A stretch of 64,000 nt of DNA from Sphingomonas sp. PAMC 26605 (GCF_000241485.1 NZ_JH584241.1:974808-1038807); one strand, 5' to 3'. Positions 26,797 through 36,131 are shown, numbered from the stretch's first letter. The notes: generated by a model not told the origin, from the letters alone. Made by a program: numbers and translations.

Positions 26797-27288
26797 TCAC
26801 TTCGCTGCGCGTACCCCCGGCGCACCATAATCGACATCCTCGGGGAGTGCCCAGAGCAATTCGTGCTTGGTCAGCACGCGGCCGTCCCACGCGCGCACGT
26901 CGACCGGCGCGATCGGGCGCATGTCGCGCTTGTCGACCAGCACCGGGCTCGCCGGGAAACCCGTTTCCCAACGCTCGCCCCATTGCCTGAGCGCGAGCAT
27001 CGTCGGCAGCAGCGCGGCGCCCTTCTCGGTCAGCTCATACTGGATTTTCCGACGATCGGCGGCGACCGCGGTGCGCGTCAGAATGCCATGCTCGACCAGC
27101 CGCCCCAACCGGTTGGCGAGGATGTTGCGCGCGATGCCGAGCTCGGACTGGAATTCCTCGAAATGGTGCAGCCCGTTGAAGGCGGCGCGCAGGATCATGA
27201 AGCTCCAGCGTTCGCCCATCGCCTCGAGCGCCGCGGGGAGGCTGCATTTGACCAAATCCCGCAAGGGTTCACGCAACTTCGCATCCAT
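26797..27288 (-). CDS. HxlR-type winged-helix transcriptional regulator
   Basis: This 163-residue regulator has the MarR/HxlR winged-helix arrangement: CSLPAALEAMGERWSFMILRAAFNGLHHFEEFQSELGIARNILANRLGRLVEHGIL near residues 17-72, then the wing RRKIQYELTEKG. A Cys precedes the first helix as in many redox-sensing HxlR members. The ATG at 27288 was chosen because the upstream frame is promoter-like and AT-richer. It is divergent from a small exported protein, with an inverted repeat in the gap, suggesting local autoregulation. Confidence 0.9.
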   Translation of the reverse strand: MDAKLREPLRDLVKCSLPAALEAMGERWSFMILRAAFNGLHHFEEFQSELGIARNILANRLGRLVEHGILTRTAVAADRRKIQYELTEKGAALLPTMLALRQWGERWETGFPASPVLVDKRDMRPIAPVDVRAWDGRVLTKHELLWALPEDVDYGAPGVRAAK

Positions 27289-27362
27289 GATCGGCAACCC
27301 TAACGCATTTATAGAAGAAGGGGGAAGCAAAACTACGTTTTGACTTGCAACTCGCATCCGCA

Positions 27363-27394
27363 GCATTTAAGTAGCGAATCGCAACTTAAGATGC
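27363..27394. promoter_or_regulatory. Inverted repeat, candidate HxlR operator
   Basis: GCATTTAAGT (27363-27372) faces ACTTAAGATGC (27384-27394), an inverted repeat with one inserted base, in the 119-bp gap between the divergent regulator and the exported protein. A TTGACT at 27340-27345 is a possible rightward -35, with CATTTA inside the repeat as a weak -10. Binding by the adjacent HxlR is inferred. Confidence 0.45.
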
Positions 27395-27407
27395 AAGGAG
27401 CCTCCCC

Positions 27408-27725
27408 ATGGTCCGTTCGCTACCGCTTGCCGTCGCCGCGTTCTTGGTGACCCTGCCCTTCGTGCCGAGCGTCGCGCACGCTGCCGACGCCACGCCCTAT
27501 TACGCCGCCACCCCGGTCGCCGCCCCCGCCAAGACGATGCTGATCACCAACGGCACCGTGTGGAAGTGGAACGACACCGCCTTCACCGCCAACAAGGCGC
27601 CGGAGCGCGAGGGCATCGTGTGCGAGATGATCGCGCAGCGCGCCGGCAAGCTGTCGGCCTTCGCGATCGCGGGCCAGCCGCTCGACGCCGACGCACTTGC
27701 CAAATGCAACGCCCGCGCCAAATAA
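27408..27725 (+). CDS. Small exported protein of unknown function
   Basis: This 105-residue protein has a clear Sec signal peptide (MVRSLPLAVAAFLVTLPFVP...VAHAA, cleavage near residue 25). The short mature domain contains two Cys, in GIVCEMIAQ and AKCNARAK, that may pair. AGGAG precedes the ATG. I do not recognise a family. The divergent HxlR regulator and the intrinsic terminator just downstream make it a self-contained regulated unit. Confidence 0.8.
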   Translation: MVRSLPLAVAAFLVTLPFVPSVAHAADATPYYAATPVAAPAKTMLITNGTVWKWNDTAFTANKAPEREGIVCEMIAQRAGKLSAFAIAGQPLDADALAKCNARAK

Positions 27726-27746
27726 GCGTCGTCCAAGGTCGCTACG

Positions 27747-27781
27747 AGCCCCTTTCGCCCTCGGGCAAGAGGGGCTTTTTT
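27747..27781 (+). terminator. Intrinsic terminator after the small exported protein
   Basis: A GC-rich stem (AGCCCCTTT / AAGAGGGGCT) with an inner CGCCC-TCG-GGC element is followed by a run of seven T, 21 bases after the stop codon at 27725. Confidence 0.85.
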
Positions 27782-27839
27782 CTGCGATTCGCGCAAACAT
27801 GTTGCAAAGCAACACTTCGTAACGCCATCTTGGCGGGAG

Positions 27840-29942
27840 ATGTTGCGTCAATATGAACTCGTCGATCGTGTCCTAGAGTACGATCCTTCGGCCAACGAGG
27901 CATTGCTCAACCGCGCCTATGTCTTCTCGATGCAGGCGCACGGCAGCCAGAAGCGCGCGAACGGCGACCCCTATTTCAGCCATCCGATCGAAGTCGCGGG
28001 CATCCTGACCGATCTCCATCTCGACGACGAGACGATTGCGACCGCGATCCTCCACGACACGATCGAGGACACCGTCGCGACTCCCGAGGAGATCACCCGC
28101 CTGTTCGGCGCGAGCGTCGCGCGGCTGGTCGACGGCGTGACCAAGCTGTCCAAGATCGAGGCGCAGACCGAGAACGAGCGCGCCGCGGAGAATTTGCGCA
28201 AGTTCCTGCTCGCCATGTCCGACGACATCCGCGTGCTGCTGGTCAAGCTCGCCGACCGGCTGCACAACATGCGCACGCTGCATTTCATCAAGAATCCCGA
28301 CAAGCGCAAACGCATCGCGCGCGAGACGATGGACATCTACGCCCCGCTCGCCGAGCGGATCGGCATGTACGAGTTCATGAAGGAGATGCAGACGCTCGCC
28401 TTCGCGCAGCTCGAGCCCGAGGCGTTCGAGTCGATCACCAAGCGGCTTGCGCAGCTCAAGGAAGGCGGCGGCGACCGCATCGCCAAGATCGGCTCGGGAT
28501 TGAAGCTGCTGCTCAGCCGCCAGGGAATCGAAGGCGACGTGTCGGGGCGCGAGAAGCACCCCTATTCGATCTGGAAGAAGATGGCCGAGCGGCACATCAG
28601 CTTCGAGCAGCTCAGCGACATCATGGCCTTCCGCGTGATCGTGCCCGACGAGGAGGCGTGCTACACAGCGCTTGGGGTGATCCACCGCCGCTGGCCGATG
28701 GTGCCGGGGCGCTTCAAGGACTATATCTCGACCCCCAAGCGCAACGGCTATCGCTCGCTCCACACGACGGTGATCCACGCCGACAATACCCGCGTCGAGA
28801 TCCAGATCCGCACGCGCGACATGCACGAGGAGGCCGAACTCGGCCTCGCCGCGCACTGGGCATACAAGCAGGACCCCCTGAATGGACGGGTGCGTCCCGA
28901 CACGCAGGTCAGCTGGATCCGCGATCTGGTCGAGATCCTCGACAATGCCGAGAGCCCCGAAGAGCTGCTCGAGCACACCAAGATGGCGATGTACCAGGAT
29001 CGCATCTTCGCCTTCACCCCCAAGGGCGAGCTGCATCAGTTGCCCAAGGGCGCCTCGCCGATCGATTTCGCCTATGCCGTGCATACCGATCTCGGCGATC
29101 AGGCGGTCGGCGCCAAAATCAACGGCCGCGTGGTTCCCTTGCGCACCGTGATCGAGAATGGCGATCAGGTGCAGATCCTTCGTTCCAAGGCGCAGGAACC
29201 ACAGCCCGGCTGGCTCAACTTCGCGATCACCGGCAAGGCGCGCGCCGCGATCCGGCGACATCTGCGGCAGAAAGAGCGGATCGAGACGCAGGCGCTCGGG
29301 CGGAAAATGTATGACGAGCTCGTCTCGCGTCTCCCCGCCCCGCTCGCCGGCAACGCGCTGGCGATCGCGATGCAGCGCCTCAAGGTGTCCGACGAAGCCG
29401 CACTGCTCGAGGCGATCGCACGGCGGCGGATTCCCGATGCCGCGGTGATGGAGGCGCTGATGCCAGGCTCGGCCGGCGCCGACGCGATGCGCGACCTGCC
29501 GCCGCAATCGAGCGCGATCTCGATTCGCGGACTGACCGCGGGCGTAGCCTTCGATCTCGCCGAATGCTGCCATCCCGTGCCGGGCGACCGCATCGTCGGG
29601 CTGCGCCGCCCCGACGCCGGCATCGAAGTGCACACGATCGATTGCCCGGTGCTCGCTGCCGCCGATGACACCGACTGGGTCGATCTTTCCTGGGGCGACA
29701 AGACCGAAGGCGCGACCGGGCGGATCTCGGTCGAGGTCAAGAACGAGCCCGGCGCGCTCGGCACGATCGCGACGATCATCGGCGCGCAGAAGGCGAACAT
29801 CGTCAATTTGCGGCTCGACAATCGCGATACCGGTTTCCACACCAACACGATCGACGTCGAGGTCCACGACGTCCAGCATCTGATGCACGTCATCGCCGCG
29901 CTGCGCGCCGCCGACGCGGTCAACGCGGTCGAGCGCGTTTAG
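27840..29942 (+). CDS. rsh: Rsh, bifunctional (p)ppGpp synthetase/hydrolase
   Basis: This single RelA/SpoT-type enzyme of an alphaproteobacterium has 700 residues. The order is an N-terminal HD hydrolase domain with intact HDTIEDT near residue 72, then a synthetase domain with RFKDYISTPKRNGYRSLHTT and EIQIRTRDMHEEAE. A TGS domain (FAFTPKGELHQLPKGASPIDFAYAVHT), a conserved zinc-finger-like ECCHPVPGD segment and a C-terminal ACT domain complete it. Both catalytic halves look intact. It starts at ATG 27840, 58 bp after the terminator. In many relatives rpoZ adjoins this gene; here rpoZ is about 27 kb away. Confidence 0.96.
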   Translation: MLRQYELVDRVLEYDPSANEALLNRAYVFSMQAHGSQKRANGDPYFSHPIEVAGILTDLHLDDETIATAILHDTIEDTVATPEEITRLFGASVARLVDGVTKLSKIEAQTENERAAENLRKFLLAMSDDIRVLLVKLADRLHNMRTLHFIKNPDKRKRIARETMDIYAPLAERIGMYEFMKEMQTLAFAQLEPEAFESITKRLAQLKEGGGDRIAKIGSGLKLLLSRQGIEGDVSGREKHPYSIWKKMAERHISFEQLSDIMAFRVIVPDEEACYTALGVIHRRWPMVPGRFKDYISTPKRNGYRSLHTTVIHADNTRVEIQIRTRDMHEEAELGLAAHWAYKQDPLNGRVRPDTQVSWIRDLVEILDNAESPEELLEHTKMAMYQDRIFAFTPKGELHQLPKGASPIDFAYAVHTDLGDQAVGAKINGRVVPLRTVIENGDQVQILRSKAQEPQPGWLNFAITGKARAAIRRHLRQKERIETQALGRKMYDELVSRLPAPLAGNALAIAMQRLKVSDEAALLEAIARRRIPDAAVMEALMPGSAGADAMRDLPPQSSAISIRGLTAGVAFDLAECCHPVPGDRIVGLRRPDAGIEVHTIDCPVLAAADDTDWVDLSWGDKTEGATGRISVEVKNEPGALGTIATIIGAQKANIVNLRLDNRDTGFHTNTIDVEVHDVQHLMHVIAALRAADAVNAVERV

Positions 29943-30027
29943 GCCGTCTACGAGGCCGGCGGATCGTTCCCCTTGCGCACCGAGGGCGAGCCGTTAGGCT
30001 GCGCCCCGGGCAAGCAAAGGGGCACTT

Positions 30028-31839
30028 ATGGACCGGCGGGATTTTCTGTGTTCGAGCGGCGCGCTTGGCGTGCTCACCCTCCTTCCCGCGGCGGCGGCGC
30101 GCGCAGCGGCGGCGGGGGCGGGCGACGCGGCGCTCGCGGCGCTGTTCGACCGGATTTTCGCCGAAGGCCTGCAGGAAAGCCCCGAAAGCGCGACGCAGCT
30201 CGGGCTCGACAAGGGCGCCAACGCCGCGCTGAAGCACCGGCTCGACGACCCGTCGCTCGCCAATCGTGCCCGCGGACTGGCGCAGACGCGGCGCGCGATC
30301 ACCGCGCTCGACGCGATCGATCCCGCAACACTTTCTCCCGCAAGCAAGCTTGATCGCGAAGTCGTGCTCTATTCGCTGCATCAGCGCGAGGTCGGCCCCG
30401 CACGGTTCGGCGTCGGCTCGCCGCAGCGCCCCTATCCGATCACGCAACAGCAGGGCGCCTATTTCGGCGTCCCCGATTTCCTCAACTCGCGCCATGTCGT
30501 CGCGACTGCCGCCGATGCCGAGGCCTATCTCGACCGCCTCGCCGATTTCGCACGCGTGCTCGATGCCGAGAATGCGGTGCAGGAAGACGCCGCCAGGCGC
30601 GGCCTGCTCGCCCCCGCCTTCGCGCTCGATCTCGCGCTCGGCCAGATGGCGGCACTGCGCAAACCCGCCGCGGCCGAGAGCGGGCTCGTCACCTCGCTCA
30701 CGCGCCGCACGACGGCCGCCAAGCTGCCCGGCGATTACGCCGCGCGCGCGACGAAACTCGTTGCCGATGCAGTCTATCCAGCCCTTGACCGGCAGATCGC
30801 GCTCGTCACGCGGCTGCGCAGCACCGCGCGGAGCGATGTCGGCCTGTGGTCGGTCCCCAATGGCGACGCGCTCTACGCCGCCGCGCTGGCGAGCGCGACG
30901 ACGACCGACTTCACGCCCGATCAAGTCCATCAGATGGGGCTCGACCAGGTCGCCGAGATTTCGGCCACGCTCGATTCGCTGCTCAAGGCGCAAGGCCTGA
31001 CCAGCGGCAGCGTCAGCGCGCGGCTCGACACGCTCAACAAGACCCCGGCGCAGCTCTACCCCGATACGCCCGACGGCCGCGCCGCCTTGCTCGCCAGCCT
31101 CAACGGCCAGGTGCGGACGATGCAGGCGCGCCTGCCAACGCTGTTCATCAACCCGCCCGACGCCCCGCTCGAAATCCGCAGCGTCCCCGTCGAGATCCAG
31201 GACGGTGCGTCGAACGGCTATTACTACCGCGCCGCGCTCGATGGCTCGCGGCCGGCGATCTACTGGATCAATCTCAAGCACATCACCGACTGGCCCAAAT
31301 ACGGCCTGCCGACGCTGACGCACCACGAAGGCGTCCCCGGCCATCATCTCCAGATCAGCATCGCGCAGGGCGCCGCGGGGCCGCTGATCCGCAAGACCAG
31401 CTTCTTCAACGCCTATACCGAGGGCTGGGCGCTCTACGCCGAGCAGTTGGCCGACGAGAGCGGCGTGTACGACCAGGATCCGCTCGGCCGGATCGGCTAT
31501 TACCAGTCGCTGCTGTTCCGCGCATGCCGGCTCGTCGTCGATACGGGCATGCACGCCAAGCGCTGGAGCCGCGAAAAGGCGATCGCCTATATGGTCGAGA
31601 TCACCGGCTTCCCGCCGCCGCGCGCGACGAGCGAGATCAACCGCTACTGCACCATGCCGGGACAGGCGTGCAGCTACAAGATCGGCCATGTCAGCTGGCT
31701 GCGCGCCCGCGCCAAGGCCAGGACGATCCTCGGCGCCAAGTTCGACGTGCGGCAGTTCCACGAGATCCTGCGCAACGGCGCGGTGCCGCTCGTCATTCTC
31801 GAACGTCTCGCCGAGGAGCGCGCGCGGGCGCAGGTGTGA
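30028..31839 (+). CDS. DUF885 family metallopeptidase-like exported protein
   Basis: This 603-residue DUF885 protein has a zinc-metallopeptidase motif, HHEGVPGHH near residues 432-440 (HEXXH-like), and a downstream Glu in YTEGWALYAEQL. The start MDRRDFLCSSGALGVLTLLP resembles a Tat or lipoprotein-like signal, so the enzyme is probably periplasmic. Length and the SYKIGHVSWLRAR segment fit the family. The substrate is unknown; a carboxypeptidase-like activity is a common suggestion. Confidence 0.9.
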   Translation: MDRRDFLCSSGALGVLTLLPAAAARAAAAGAGDAALAALFDRIFAEGLQESPESATQLGLDKGANAALKHRLDDPSLANRARGLAQTRRAITALDAIDPATLSPASKLDREVVLYSLHQREVGPARFGVGSPQRPYPITQQQGAYFGVPDFLNSRHVVATAADAEAYLDRLADFARVLDAENAVQEDAARRGLLAPAFALDLALGQMAALRKPAAAESGLVTSLTRRTTAAKLPGDYAARATKLVADAVYPALDRQIALVTRLRSTARSDVGLWSVPNGDALYAAALASATTTDFTPDQVHQMGLDQVAEISATLDSLLKAQGLTSGSVSARLDTLNKTPAQLYPDTPDGRAALLASLNGQVRTMQARLPTLFINPPDAPLEIRSVPVEIQDGASNGYYYRAALDGSRPAIYWINLKHITDWPKYGLPTLTHHEGVPGHHLQISIAQGAAGPLIRKTSFFNAYTEGWALYAEQLADESGVYDQDPLGRIGYYQSLLFRACRLVVDTGMHAKRWSREKAIAYMVEITGFPPPRATSEINRYCTMPGQACSYKIGHVSWLRARAKARTILGAKFDVRQFHEILRNGAVPLVILERLAEERARAQV

Positions 31840-31906
31840 CACCGGCGCGGGGCGCGTGGTGCGGATAGGCGATGACGTACGGGCAAAGCGGCGCTAAACC
31901 CGGCGC

Positions 31907-32986
31907 ATGAACCGCCCCGCGCTCTCCATCGTCATCCCCTGCTATAACGAAGCGGCGTGCCTCGAATTGCTCCACGCGCGCGTCTCGGCCGCGGCGCAGG
32001 CGGCGGTCGGCGCGGATTACGAGATCGTGCTGATCAACGACGGGTCGCGCGACGAGAGTTGGCCGGTGATGCAACGCCTCGCCGCCGCCGACCCGCGGCT
32101 GGTGGTGATCAACCTGTCGCGCAACCACGGGCATCAACTGGCGCTGACCGCCGGGCTCGACCTGTGCTCGGGCACGCAGATCCTGATCATCGACGCCGAT
32201 CTGCAGGATCCGCCCGAATTGCTCGTCGACATGCGCGCGGCGATGGCGGCGCAACAGGCCGACGTCGTCTATGCCGTGCGCCGCACGCGCGAGGGCGAGA
32301 CCGCGTTCAAGAAGCTCACCGCGGCGATCTTCTATCGCCTGCTCGACCGCGTCACCGACACTGCGATCCCGCTCGACACCGGCGACTTCCGGCTGATGAG
32401 CCGCCGCGCGCTCGACGCCTTCCTGGCGATGCCCGAGCAGGCGCGCTTCATCCGCGGGATGGTCGCCTGGGTCGGCTTCCGTCAGGTGCCCTTTCCCTAC
32501 GATCGCGCCGAGCGCCATGCCGGCGAGACGCATTACCCGCTCGGCAAGATGGTCCGGCTCGCGCTCGACGCCGTCACCGGCTTCTCGACCGCGCCGTTGC
32601 GCTTCGCGAGCCATCTGGGGCTCGCGCTGACCGCCGCGTCGCTCCTGCTGTTCCTCTATATCGCGATCGGCTTCTTCAGCGGCAGCGCGGTCGCCGGCTG
32701 GACCTCGACGATGCTGGTTGTCGTATTGCTTGGCGCATTCCAGATGTTCGTGCTCGGCATGATCGGCGAATATCTCGGCCGGCTCTATGTCGAATCGAAG
32801 CGGCGCCCGCTGTATCTAGTCGCCGACGTGGTCGGGCCGATCCAGGGCCACGCGACGCTCGGCTATCGCGCGGAAGCCGAACCGCAACCCGTTCGCCCCG
32901 AGCCTGTCGAAGCGCACGCTTCGGCACAGGCCAGCGCTCACGGTGCGAGCAGCGCTTCGAGCAGCGCCGCACGAACCGACCTATAG
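31907..32986 (+). CDS. GT2 family glycosyltransferase with two C-terminal membrane helices (DPM1/GtrB-like)
   Basis: This 359-residue protein has a GT-A catalytic domain (SIVIPCYNEAACL at 5-17, INDGSRDES near 45, LIIDADLQDPPELL near 90 with the DXD-like metal site). Two membrane helices follow (about 230-250 and 262-285), as in undecaprenyl-phosphate sugar transferases such as GtrB/ArnC. It probably charges a polyprenyl carrier for surface glycan modification. The C-terminal tail after residue 320 (RPEPVEAHASAQ...) is encoded by a degenerate intergenic-type palindromic repeat and is unlikely to be functional. GtrA is encoded nearby. Confidence 0.92.
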   Translation: MNRPALSIVIPCYNEAACLELLHARVSAAAQAAVGADYEIVLINDGSRDESWPVMQRLAAADPRLVVINLSRNHGHQLALTAGLDLCSGTQILIIDADLQDPPELLVDMRAAMAAQQADVVYAVRRTREGETAFKKLTAAIFYRLLDRVTDTAIPLDTGDFRLMSRRALDAFLAMPEQARFIRGMVAWVGFRQVPFPYDRAERHAGETHYPLGKMVRLALDAVTGFSTAPLRFASHLGLALTAASLLLFLYIAIGFFSGSAVAGWTSTMLVVVLLGAFQMFVLGMIGEYLGRLYVESKRRPLYLVADVVGPIQGHATLGYRAEAEPQPVRPEPVEAHASAQASAHGASSASSSAARTDL

Positions 32987-32993
32987 CATCGCC

Positions 32994-33722
32994 TTACTTC
33001 GGCGACGCCAACGTCAGAATCGAAACCCCCGGCGACAGCGGCATGCGCCCGACGAGATGCCGCTCGATCCGAAAAATCCGTTCGAACAGTGCGTTGAGCG
33101 CAGGGTGCGGCGGCGAATCGTCGCTGTCGTCCTTGCCGCGCAGCCGCCCGGCGATCCGCGACGCGGCGGCGAGCGGAAAGAGCAAGGAATTGAACCAGCG
33201 CAACCCGTTATGCTCGAGCCCCGCCTTGCCGATCGCGGCGGCGAGCGTCGCCTTCGAATAGCGCCGGTGATGGTGGTTGACGACGTCGTGCGCGCTCCAC
33301 ATCCATTGGTGCGCGGGCACCGCGATCAGGATCTTGCCGCCGGGCTTGAGGCATTCGCCCATCGCCCTCAATGCCGCAACATCGTCCGCGATATGCTCGA
33401 CGACATCGAGCACAGCGATCAGATCGTACGCGCCGCGTTCGATCCCGGGCAGCTCGGGAAGCGGCGCCGCGCCGACCGGGGCGCCGAGCCGCTCGCTCGC
33501 GATCGCACGCGCGGCAGGATCGATCTCGATCGCCTCGACCCGGCCGAACTGCGCGAGCATCGGCAGATTGTGCCCCGTGCCGCAGCCGATCTCGAGGATC
33601 CGCGCATCCGCCGGCAAATGCCCCTCGCGCGCGAGATAGTCGGCGAGGATGTCGCGTCGGGCGCGATACCACCAGTGCGTCGAATCGTGTGCCGCCATGC
33701 GGTCGTAGACAATACGGTCCAT
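32994..33722 (-). CDS. Class I SAM-dependent methyltransferase
   Basis: This 242-residue methyltransferase has motif I ILEIGCGTGHNL near residue 43, the acidic motif II EIDPAARAIA, DLIAVLDVVEHI and a C-terminal helical part. STHWWYRARRDIL near residue 13 is typical of methyltransferases in glycan/lipid clusters. The ATG at 33722 is used; a TTG at 33746, overlapping the GtrA stop, is an alternative. It is probably co-transcribed with gtrA and possibly modifies a surface sugar or lipid carrier. Confidence 0.88.
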   Translation of the reverse strand: MDRIVYDRMAAHDSTHWWYRARRDILADYLAREGHLPADARILEIGCGTGHNLPMLAQFGRVEAIEIDPAARAIASERLGAPVGAAPLPELPGIERGAYDLIAVLDVVEHIADDVAALRAMGECLKPGGKILIAVPAHQWMWSAHDVVNHHHRRYSKATLAAAIGKAGLEHNGLRWFNSLLFPLAAASRIAGRLRGKDDSDDSPPHPALNALFERIFRIERHLVGRMPLSPGVSILTLASPK

Positions 33723-33738
33723 CAGCAATTGCTCATTG

Positions 33739-34167
33739 TCAGGCAAACACCAGTCGTCGATTGAGAAAGAAGGTGAAGACGGTCGCGAGCAGGACCGCCG
33801 GGATCACCGGGACCAGCGGCCCATAGCCGAGCTTCGCGGTTCCGAACCAGGTGACGAGCGCGTTGAGCGCCATCCCCGAAGCCTGGACCGCGACGAACTT
33901 GACGTGCTGCAGCCGGCCCGGCGTCGCGGTGCTATGCCCTTTGAAGCTCCAGCTCCGGTGCAGAAAGAAGCCGATCGTCACCGCGACGAGGAAGGCGAAC
34001 GGCACGGCATAGACCGCATGGCGGGGTTCGAACACGAAGACGGTGAGCGGGGTGTAGACCGCGAGATAGATCAGCGTCGAGAAGCCGCCGACCAGGCCGA
34101 AGCGGACGAGTTGCCCGAGCAGCGCATTGTGCCGCAAGCTGTCAATCTGTCGCTGGATCGCTGTCAC
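33739..34167 (-). CDS. GtrA-like membrane protein
   Basis: This 142-residue protein with four hydrophobic helices matches the GtrA family: RFGLVGGFSTLIYLAVY near residue 22, GFFLHRSWSFKG and a final FFLNRRLVF. GtrA proteins are proposed flippases for polyprenyl-linked sugars. The GTG start is at 34167. With the GT2 enzyme at 31907-32986 and the GT-C-like protein at 34230 it forms a glycosylation set. Confidence 0.92.
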   Translation of the reverse strand: MTAIQRQIDSLRHNALLGQLVRFGLVGGFSTLIYLAVYTPLTVFVFEPRHAVYAVPFAFLVAVTIGFFLHRSWSFKGHSTATPGRLQHVKFVAVQASGMALNALVTWFGTAKLGYGPLVPVIPAVLLATVFTFFLNRRLVFA

Positions 34168-34229
34168 GTTGGCTTGCCCTTTACGATAGCGCCAGTAGAG
34201 CGCGGAGGCACTCGAGGAAAGCGTTTTAC

Positions 34230-36008
34230 ATGGTTGACGGCACAGGGACGCGGACGCTCGATCGGGATTGGGTCCGGCTCAGCCTGATCGCCTGGGTCGG
34301 CATCGCCGTCTATTACGTCGCGCAGCGCTGGACCGGGATCCATTATCTCCAGCTCGGCGACACCGACGACAATATGCGGCTGATGCAGGTCCGCGCCTGG
34401 CTCGGCGGGCAGGGCTGGTACGACCTTCGGCAATATCGGCTCAACCCGCCGCTCGGCTTCGACATGCATTGGAGCCGGCTGGTCGATCTGCCGATCGCCG
34501 GGCTGATCGTGCTGCTGCGCCCGTTCGTTGGCCCGCGCGAAGCCGAGATGCTCGCCTGCGGCATCGCGCCGCTGCTCCCCTTGAGCATCGCGATCCTCGG
34601 GATCGGCGTGACGGTGCGGCGGCTGGTCAGCGTCTACGCCTGGCCGCTCGGGATCGTCTTACTGCTCTGCTGCTCGGCGACGATGCTGATGTATATGCCC
34701 GAGCGGATCGACCATCACGGCTGGCAACTCGCGATGCTCAGCCTCGCGGTCGCCGGACTGTCCGATCCGCGGGGCCCGCGCGGCGGCGCGATCGTCGGGG
34801 TGGCGAGCGCGGTGTCGCTGACGATCGGGCTCGAGATGCTGCCCTATGCCGCGCTCGCCGGCTCGATCCTGACGCTGCGCTGGATCTGGGACCGCAGCGA
34901 GGCGCCGCGGCTGGCGATCTACGCGCTGTGCCTCGGTGCCGGCAGCGGGCTCGGCTATGCGCTGTTCGCCTCTTATGCCGATGCGGTATTGCGCTGCGAT
35001 GCGCTGACACCCGTCTGGCTCAGCGTCATGGTGATGGCGGGCGCGCTGTTGTTCGCACTTGCATGGGCGAACCCGGCGAACCGCTGGGTGCGGCTCGGGC
35101 TCGCGGTCGCGGCGGGGGCGATCATCGTCATCGGCTTCGCGCTTGTCTTCCCGCAATGCCTCGGCCGGCCAGAACAGGCCTCGCCCGAGCTGCAGAAGAA
35201 TTGGCTCAACATGATCCGCGAGGCCAAGCCGCTCTACACGCATCCCTTCCGCGTCGCCTTCCCGGTCGCGGTGATGCCGGTCGTCGGGGTGATCGGCGCG
35301 GCGGTCGCGGCATGGCGCGCGCGCGGGACGGCGCTCGGCGCGGCATGGGCGACGGTCTTGCTGTTCGTCACCGGCGCGGCGCTGCTGCTGCTTTGGCAGG
35401 CGCGCGCAGGGCCCGCTGCGCAGATGCTGTCGGTGCCGGGCGCCGTCGCGCTCGCCTGGCTGCTGATCCCGCGATTGCGTGGCAGCCGCTCGGCGCTGGT
35501 GCGCGTGTTCGGCACCGTCGCGGCGATCCTGCTGATCGGCTCGGGGCTGTTCGCGGGGCTCGCGATCCGCTTCCTGCCGATCGACCGGCCGAGCAAGCGC
35601 GTCCAGATCATCGACCGCGCGAGCGGCCAATGCCCGACGATGACCGCGCTGCGCCCGCTCGACCGCTATCCCGCGCAGACGGTGTTCAGCTTCGTCGATC
35701 TCGGGCCGCGGATCATCACGATCACGCATCACGATGCGGTGGCGGGGCCGTATCACCGCAACGGCGATGCGATCCTCGACGTCCAGCACGCTTTCTCCGG
35801 CAGCCCCGCCAATTTCCGCGCGATCGCCAAGCGGCACGGCGCGACGCTGCTGCTGGTCTGCCCCAACATGGCGGAATCGACGATCTACCGCGTGCGCGCG
35901 CCGGGCGGGTTCTACGACCAGCTCGCCCATCGCAAGACGTTCGACTGGCTGGAGGAATTGCCGATGCCGGCCAAGTCGCCGCTCCGGCTGTGGCGGATCA
36001 AGGACTGA
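34230..36008 (+). CDS. GT-C-like polytopic membrane protein (putative polyprenyl-linked glycosyltransferase)
   Basis: This 592-residue protein has about ten membrane helices and a C-terminal periplasmic domain. The first periplasmic loop carries GDTDDNMRLMQVRAWL and FDMHWSRLVDLP, and a second loop ERIDHHGWQ. These resemble the catalytic acidic and DHH-like motifs of GT-C / oligosaccharyltransferase (STT3-like) enzymes. Sphingomonad relatives are often mislabelled as AcrB-family proteins; no RND features are visible. The acceptor and donor are unknown. It is divergent from gtrA. Confidence 0.75.
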   Translation: MVDGTGTRTLDRDWVRLSLIAWVGIAVYYVAQRWTGIHYLQLGDTDDNMRLMQVRAWLGGQGWYDLRQYRLNPPLGFDMHWSRLVDLPIAGLIVLLRPFVGPREAEMLACGIAPLLPLSIAILGIGVTVRRLVSVYAWPLGIVLLLCCSATMLMYMPERIDHHGWQLAMLSLAVAGLSDPRGPRGGAIVGVASAVSLTIGLEMLPYAALAGSILTLRWIWDRSEAPRLAIYALCLGAGSGLGYALFASYADAVLRCDALTPVWLSVMVMAGALLFALAWANPANRWVRLGLAVAAGAIIVIGFALVFPQCLGRPEQASPELQKNWLNMIREAKPLYTHPFRVAFPVAVMPVVGVIGAAVAAWRARGTALGAAWATVLLFVTGAALLLLWQARAGPAAQMLSVPGAVALAWLLIPRLRGSRSALVRVFGTVAAILLIGSGLFAGLAIRFLPIDRPSKRVQIIDRASGQCPTMTALRPLDRYPAQTVFSFVDLGPRIITITHHDAVAGPYHRNGDAILDVQHAFSGSPANFRAIAKRHGATLLLVCPNMAESTIYRVRAPGGFYDQLAHRKTFDWLEELPMPAKSPLRLWRIKD

Positions 36009-36013
36009 CCCTT

Positions 36014-36125
36014 AAAGCCCCTCCCCTTCAGGGGAGGGGTTGGGGTGGGGACGTCACCGCTTGGGACAAATCTCGGTGAGACACTGCCCCACCCCCAACC
36101 CCTCCCCCGAAGGGGAGGGGCTTTC
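36014..36125. repeat. Palindromic doublet with CCCCTCCCC arms
   Basis: AAAGCCCCTCCCCTTCAGGGGAGGGG at the left end and its inverted counterpart ending GGGGAGGGGCTTT at the right end frame about 60 bases of spacer. The element fills the gap between the convergent GT-C-like gene and marC and could terminate transcription in both directions. Related single arms are at 38004-38031. Confidence 0.8.
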
Positions 36126-36131
36126 GGTTCG

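Noticed and set aside
27873..29888. A 671-codon leftward ORF opposite rsh
   Set aside because: Antisense shadow of a clearly conserved gene.
34230..36008. An AcrB/RND efflux annotation for the 592-residue membrane protein
   Set aside because: Length, topology and DDN/HWSR/DHH loop motifs fit a GT-C-like enzyme and no RND motifs are present.
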